Assembly (NCBI GenBank): GCA_021158845.1 | Contig: JAGGSY010000044.1 | Location: 1-19,005 of the forward strand | Direction of reading: 5' to 3' | From: Caldisericia bacterium | Lineage (GTDB): Bacteria; Caldisericota; Caldisericia; B22-G15 | Length of the DNA: 19,005 bases | Shown: positions 16,243 to 19,005 of the stretch, piece by piece | Numbering within the stretch: the first letter of the stretch is position 1 | Layout of the letters: every line of letters begins with the position of its first letter | Program-made: the position numbers and the translations under genes | The notes under the pieces: model-generated | Told to the model about the DNA's origin: nothing | The model's input: only the letters and a program-made list of their open reading frames with translations | Database searches by the model: none

Positions 16243-16252
16243 AGGGGGGTGA
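16243..16252 (+). promoter_or_regulatory. infC: Shine-Dalgarno that fixes the non-canonical infC start
   Basis: AGGGGGGTGA ends 6 nt before ATT 16259 and is nearly a full match to the anti-Shine-Dalgarno UCACCUCCU. No ATG, GTG or TTG lies in frame between the upstream stop (16250-16252) and 16439, so this site points to the ATT as the start. Confidence 0.8.
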
Positions 16253-16258
16253 TTAGCC

Positions 16259-16834
16259 ATTAAAGAGAAGCCCATTAGAGTTAACGAACGCATAAGGGCG
16301 AGGACTGTAAGGGTTATTGATCCAGACGGTAAGCAGTTAGGTATTCTTCCCATTAATGAAGCTTTAAGAATCGCTGAAGAGAGGGAGCTTGATCTTGTAG
16401 AAGTTGCACCAAATGCATCACCACCAGTATGTAAGATAATGGATTTTGGAAAGTACAAGTACGAACTGAAGAAAAAACAGAAGGAGGCAAAGAAAAAACA
16501 GGCATCTTTTGATGTTAAAACAATGGAGTTGAGGCCATTTATAGGAGAAGCTGACCTTGGTTTCAAGTTAAAGAAGGCTAAAAAGTGGCTTGAGGATGGG
16601 GATAAGGTAAAGATCCTCATGATATTCAGGGGCAGGGAACTTGTCCACAAGAGTAAAGGGTTTGATGTTGTAAATAGGGTTATTGATGAGCTTTCAGAGC
16701 TTGGAATAGTGGAGAGGAAACCTATTTTTCGGGGTAGAAAGATAGAGGCTCTTATGAGCCCAAACAGGAAAAAGGAAGGAGGAAAGAAGAGTGGCGAAGT
16801 TAAAACTACCAAAAACAGCAAAGAAGAGGTTTAA
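16259..16834 (+). CDS. infC: translation initiation factor IF-3 (AUU start)
   Basis: IF3 binds the 30S subunit and checks start-codon/initiator-tRNA pairing. From the first conserved residues (KPIRVNERIRARTVRVIDPDGKQLG) through ALRIAEERELDLVEVAPNASPPVCKIMDFGKYKYE and the linker/C-terminal domain (KTMELRPFIGEADLGFKLKKAKKWLEDGDKVKI, FRGRELVHKSKG) it is full length, 191 aa. No ATG, GTG or TTG occurs in frame before codon 61 (ATG 16439), which would delete most of the N-terminal domain. An in-frame stop lies at 16250-16252. ATT 16259 with a strong Shine-Dalgarno is therefore the best start. AUU starts are known for infC, where IF3 discriminates against them and so limits its own synthesis; the same control is likely here. 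The 3' end overlaps rpmI by 44 nt. Confidence 0.93.
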   Translation: MKEKPIRVNERIRARTVRVIDPDGKQLGILPINEALRIAEERELDLVEVAPNASPPVCKIMDFGKYKYELKKKQKEAKKKQASFDVKTMELRPFIGEADLGFKLKKAKKWLEDGDKVKILMIFRGRELVHKSKGFDVVNRVIDELSELGIVERKPIFRGRKIEALMSPNRKKEGGKKSGEVKTTKNSKEEV

Positions 16835-17000
16835 AATAACTGGATCTGGGAAGATCCTTAGAAGAAGGTGTGGTCATTCTCACCATCTTGAGAAAAAAAC
16901 TTCAAGGAAGAAGGTTACTCAGATAAGGCCAAGAGAGGTATCCAAGGATGATGTGGCAAGGGTGAGAAGACTCATTGGTCTTAGATTGAAGAGGAGGTAA
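16791..17000 (+). CDS. rpmI: 50S ribosomal protein L35 (GTG start)
   Basis: L35 is a small basic protein of the large subunit. The 69-aa product begins AKLKLPKTAKKRFKITGSGKI and contains RRRCGHSHHLEKKT and a basic C-terminus RRLIGLRLKRR, matching the family along its length. The start is GTG with AAGGAAGGAGGAAAG directly upstream, inside infC. The gene overlaps the last 44 nt of infC in another frame, suggesting that IF3 translation feeds into L35 translation. rplT follows with a 2-nt gap. Confidence 0.96.
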   Translation: MAKLKLPKTAKKRFKITGSGKILRRRCGHSHHLEKKTSRKKVTQIRPREVSKDDVARVRRLIGLRLKRR

Positions 17001-17002
17001 AG

Positions 17003-17359
17003 ATGGCAAGGGTAAAAGGTGGTCCAACGACCAGAAGGAGAAGAAAAAAGATTTTAAAGATGGCAAAGGGTTTTAGAGGTGCAGCCTCTGTTAGATATAG
17101 AGTTGCAAGAGAACAGGTGGAACATGCTCTCCAATACGCATATGTTGGAAGAAGATTGAAAAAGAGAGAGTTTAGGAGACTGTGGATTACAAGAATAAGT
17201 GCTGCACTGGATGGAAAGGGTTTATCATACTCAAGGTTTATCTATGGTTTAAAGAAGGGTGGAGTATCTTTAAACAGAAAGATGCTCTCAGAGATTGCAA
17301 TTCATGATAAGGAAGCCTTTGATAGGCTAATTGGGATTGCAAAGGAAAATTTAAGTTAA
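17003..17359 (+). CDS. rplT: 50S ribosomal protein L20
   Basis: L20 binds 23S rRNA early in large-subunit assembly. In several bacteria it also represses the infC-rpmI-rplT transcript. The 118-aa length is normal. The N-terminal ARVKGGPTTRRRRKKILKMAKGFRG is the basic tail, followed by RYRVAREQVEHALQYAYVGRRLKKREFRRLWITRI, SYSRFIYGLKKG and LNRKMLSEIA. The ribosome site GAGGAGGTAAAG lies in the end of rpmI. I see no obvious L20-binding mimic upstream by eye, so autoregulation is only an expectation from the family. Confidence 0.97.
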   Translation: MARVKGGPTTRRRRKKILKMAKGFRGAASVRYRVAREQVEHALQYAYVGRRLKKREFRRLWITRISAALDGKGLSYSRFIYGLKKGGVSLNRKMLSEIAIHDKEAFDRLIGIAKENLS

Positions 17360-17371
17360 AAGGAGGATGAG

Positions 17372-18697
17372 ATGGAGGAAAGAAAAGAGGAGATGGAAGA
17401 GCAGGTGAAAGAGGAAGAGGTGAAAGAGGAAGAAAAGGAAGAGGAAGTTAAGGAAGAGGAGAAGTCTGGAGAAGAGGAGATAAAGAATATCATTAAGGAG
17501 ATGGAGGCAGAGGAAACAAAAGGAGAGGAGAACGAAGAGAGTCTTAGAAAGATTACAGAGGATTATCTACCAAAGAGGTTGAGAAGAGGTGAGATTATAA
17601 AGGCAATAGTGGTTAAGGTTGATGATGATGGAGCACTTGTAAGCATTGGTAGAAAATCAGAAACCTTCATTCCACTTAAAGAATTAACAAGAGCAAAGGT
17701 CAGTTCTGCCAAAGAGGTTGTCCATGAGGGTGAAGAAATTGATGTCTATGTGGTTAGAACAGAGGGACCAATGGGTGACCTTGTTCTCTCAAAGAGAAGG
17801 GCTGACTATGAAAAGGTGTGGAGAAGGCTTAAAGAGGCATATGAGAATCAGGAACCTCTTGAGGGAGAGGTCACGAAGGTTGTAAAGGGTGGTCTTCTTA
17901 TTGACCTTGGAATTCCTGCATTCCTTCCAAGAACGCAGATAGAACTTGATATTGTAAGGAGAAAGGAGCTTCCAAATTATGTAGGAAAAAAACTTCCTGT
18001 AAAGATTATTGAGTTTGATAGAGAGATAAGGAAAGTAATATGCTCAAGAAGGGTAATTCTTGAGGAAGAAAAGGAAAGGGAAAGGAAAGAGTACTTCAAT
18101 GAACTTAAAGAGAAGGAAGGGGAAATAGTTGTTGGAACTGTGGTAGGAATTGTAGAGTTTGGAGTTTTTGTGGATCTTGGAAAGGGCGTGGAAGGATTAA
18201 TCCATCTCTCTGAACTTACATGGGGACCAAGAAAACCACCGAGACAAGTTGTGAGAAAGAAGCAGAAAGTTAGAGTAAAGATACTTAAGGTGGATCCAGA
18301 GAATGAAAGGGTGTCACTCTCTCTAAGACAGGCAAAACCTCATCCATGGGAAAACATAATGGATAAGTATCCACCTGGAACAATTGTAAAGGGAAAGGTT
18401 ATAAGATTCCTACCCTTTGGAGCAGTTGTTGAAATAGAAGAGGGAATCACCGGCCTTATCCATATATCACAGATCTCCCTAAAGAGAATTAAGAAGCCAG
18501 AAGATGCCCTTCAGCTTGGACAGGAAGTTGAAGCAAAGGTAGTTGAAGTGAGACCTGAAGAGAGAAAAATGAGACTATCCATAAGAGCTCTCCAGGAAGA
18601 AAACATAAGAAAGAAAGTAAAAACAGAGAAAGAGATAGAATCCAAGTACATAGTTGATGAGAAGGATGTAGAAAAGCTTAAGTTCCTCAAGGGATAG
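17372..18697 (+). CDS. rpsA: ribosomal protein S1-family protein, four S1 domains
   Basis: S1 proteins bind mRNA on the 30S subunit. This 441-aa protein has four S1/OB repeats at about 72-142, 163-228, 251-320 and 335-407. The third (GTVVGIVEFGVFVDLGKGVEGLIHLSEL) and fourth (GKVIRFLPFGAVVEIEEGITGLIHISQI) are the most canonical. The second is the variant type (LLIDLGIPAFLPRTQIE), as in bacterial S1 domain 2. The length and four-domain layout resemble Gram-positive/thermophile S1 rather than the six-domain E. coli form. The first 60 or so residues are an acidic Glu/Lys stretch with repeated VKEEE units, probably disordered or a charged helix. AAGGAGG precedes the ATG, 12 nt after rplT, so it is likely the last gene of the thrS operon. 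Its 3' end overlaps convergent aroQ by 11 nt. Confidence 0.93.
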   Translation: MEERKEEMEEQVKEEEVKEEEKEEEVKEEEKSGEEEIKNIIKEMEAEETKGEENEESLRKITEDYLPKRLRRGEIIKAIVVKVDDDGALVSIGRKSETFIPLKELTRAKVSSAKEVVHEGEEIDVYVVRTEGPMGDLVLSKRRADYEKVWRRLKEAYENQEPLEGEVTKVVKGGLLIDLGIPAFLPRTQIELDIVRRKELPNYVGKKLPVKIIEFDREIRKVICSRRVILEEEKERERKEYFNELKEKEGEIVVGTVVGIVEFGVFVDLGKGVEGLIHLSELTWGPRKPPRQVVRKKQKVRVKILKVDPENERVSLSLRQAKPHPWENIMDKYPPGTIVKGKVIRFLPFGAVVEIEEGITGLIHISQISLKRIKKPEDALQLGQEVEAKVVEVRPEERKMRLSIRALQEENIRKKVKTEKEIESKYIVDEKDVEKLKFLKG

Positions 18698-19005
18698 CCT
18701 CACCATTCAGCATAATATATAAAGCATAAAGTGCTGCAAGGTAGCTTACATATCCAAGACCTGTTATTATTCCATTTGCAGCTCTTCCTGTTATAATCCT
18801 GTGTCTAAATTCTTCTCTTTTAAACACATTGGATATATGAACCTCAATAACAGGGGTATCAATACTTCTTATGGCATCCATTATGGCAACGCTTGTATGT
18901 GAATATCCACCAGGGTTTATTATTATTCCATCAAAATTTTTACCCTCCTGAATTTTATCTATTATCTCTCCCTCATGATTTGACTGAAAGAATGTGAGTG
19001 AAAAC
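18687..19005 (-). CDS. aroQ: type II 3-dehydroquinate dehydratase, partial (C-terminal 105 residues)
   Basis: AroQ dehydrates 3-dehydroquinate to 3-dehydroshikimate in the shikimate pathway. Reading the - strand from the window edge gives FFQSNHEGEIIDKIQ, then DGIIINPGGYSHTSVAIMDAI, VIEVHISNVFKREEFRH (with the catalytic His region) and a C-terminal ITGLGYVSYLAALYAL. These are the type II signatures in order. The usual INPGAYTHTS is INPGGYSHTS here, a mild change. The N-terminal third with the catalytic Tyr loop lies beyond 19005. The gene is convergent with rpsA and its stop lies 11 nt inside that gene. Confidence 0.95.
   Translation of the reverse strand, partial: FSLTFFQSNHEGEIIDKIQEGKNFDGIIINPGGYSHTSVAIMDAIRSIDTPVIEVHISNVFKREEFRHRIITGRAANGIITGLGYVSYLAALYALYIMLNGEAIP

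Noticed and set aside
16439..16834. infC starting at ATG 16439
   Set aside because: This would remove the conserved IF3 N-terminal domain, which is clearly encoded upstream in the same frame.
17372..17540. Purine-rich GAGGAAGAGG repeats as a CRISPR or satellite repeat
   Set aside because: The spacing is irregular and they encode the Glu/Lys N-terminus of the S1 protein.

Overview
The window looks like an AT-rich chromosomal segment of a thermophilic, probably deep-branching bacterium. The evidence is heavy use of AGA/AGG for Arg and ATA for Ile, Glu/Lys-rich proteins, tightly packed genes that often overlap by ATGA or TGATG, a B12-dependent (class II) ribonucleotide reductase, and an archaeal/fungal-type aspartate-semialdehyde dehydrogenase beside a fused aspartokinase-homoserine dehydrogenase. 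IF3, L35, L20, S1 and bacterial ThrRS make it bacterial. I cannot name the genus from sequence alone. All genes except the last one run on the + strand, and no stretch over 300 bases lacks a gene.

Left block (1-8347), one apparent operon: nrdJ (5' end outside the window, interrupted by an intein with a homing endonuclease), a broken hutI, three folate genes (folE, folP, folB), a DnaQ-like 3'-5' exonuclease, and a broken rarA. It combines DNA precursor synthesis, tetrahydropterin/folate synthesis, histidine breakdown and DNA maintenance. hutI and rarA are each broken by two direct duplications (periods 13, 53, 31 and 143 nt). Removing the extra copies restores full-length proteins of family-typical size (about 412 and 388 residues). 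The two 143-nt copies differ at 7 positions, 6 of them synonymous. They therefore look like two strain alleles placed in tandem, which suggests either a strain-chimeric assembly or inter-strain recombination.

Middle block (8381-14179): a sigma70-like promoter sits so close to thrC that the mRNA should be almost leaderless. Then come thrC, thrA (aspartokinase + homoserine dehydrogenase), asd and an unrecognised HAD-like gene. The first three cover aspartate to homoserine plus the last step to threonine. Homoserine kinase (thrB) is absent from the window.

Right block (14183-18697): a second promoter drives tRNA-Val(GAC), immediately followed by thrS, infC (which must use a non-canonical start, best read as AUU), rpmI, rplT and an S1-family rpsA. 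This resembles the thrS-infC-rpmI-rplT translation operon of many bacteria. A partial aroQ (type II 3-dehydroquinase) enters from the right on the - strand, and its 3' end overlaps that of rpsA.

I found no rRNA, CRISPR array, insertion sequence or phage genes. I did not find a wholly new system. The points most worth following up are the gene-breaking allele-like duplications, the intein ending in Met-Asp at the catalytic radical cysteine, the AUU start of infC, the near-leaderless thrC, and the HAD-like gene with an unusual motif layout.
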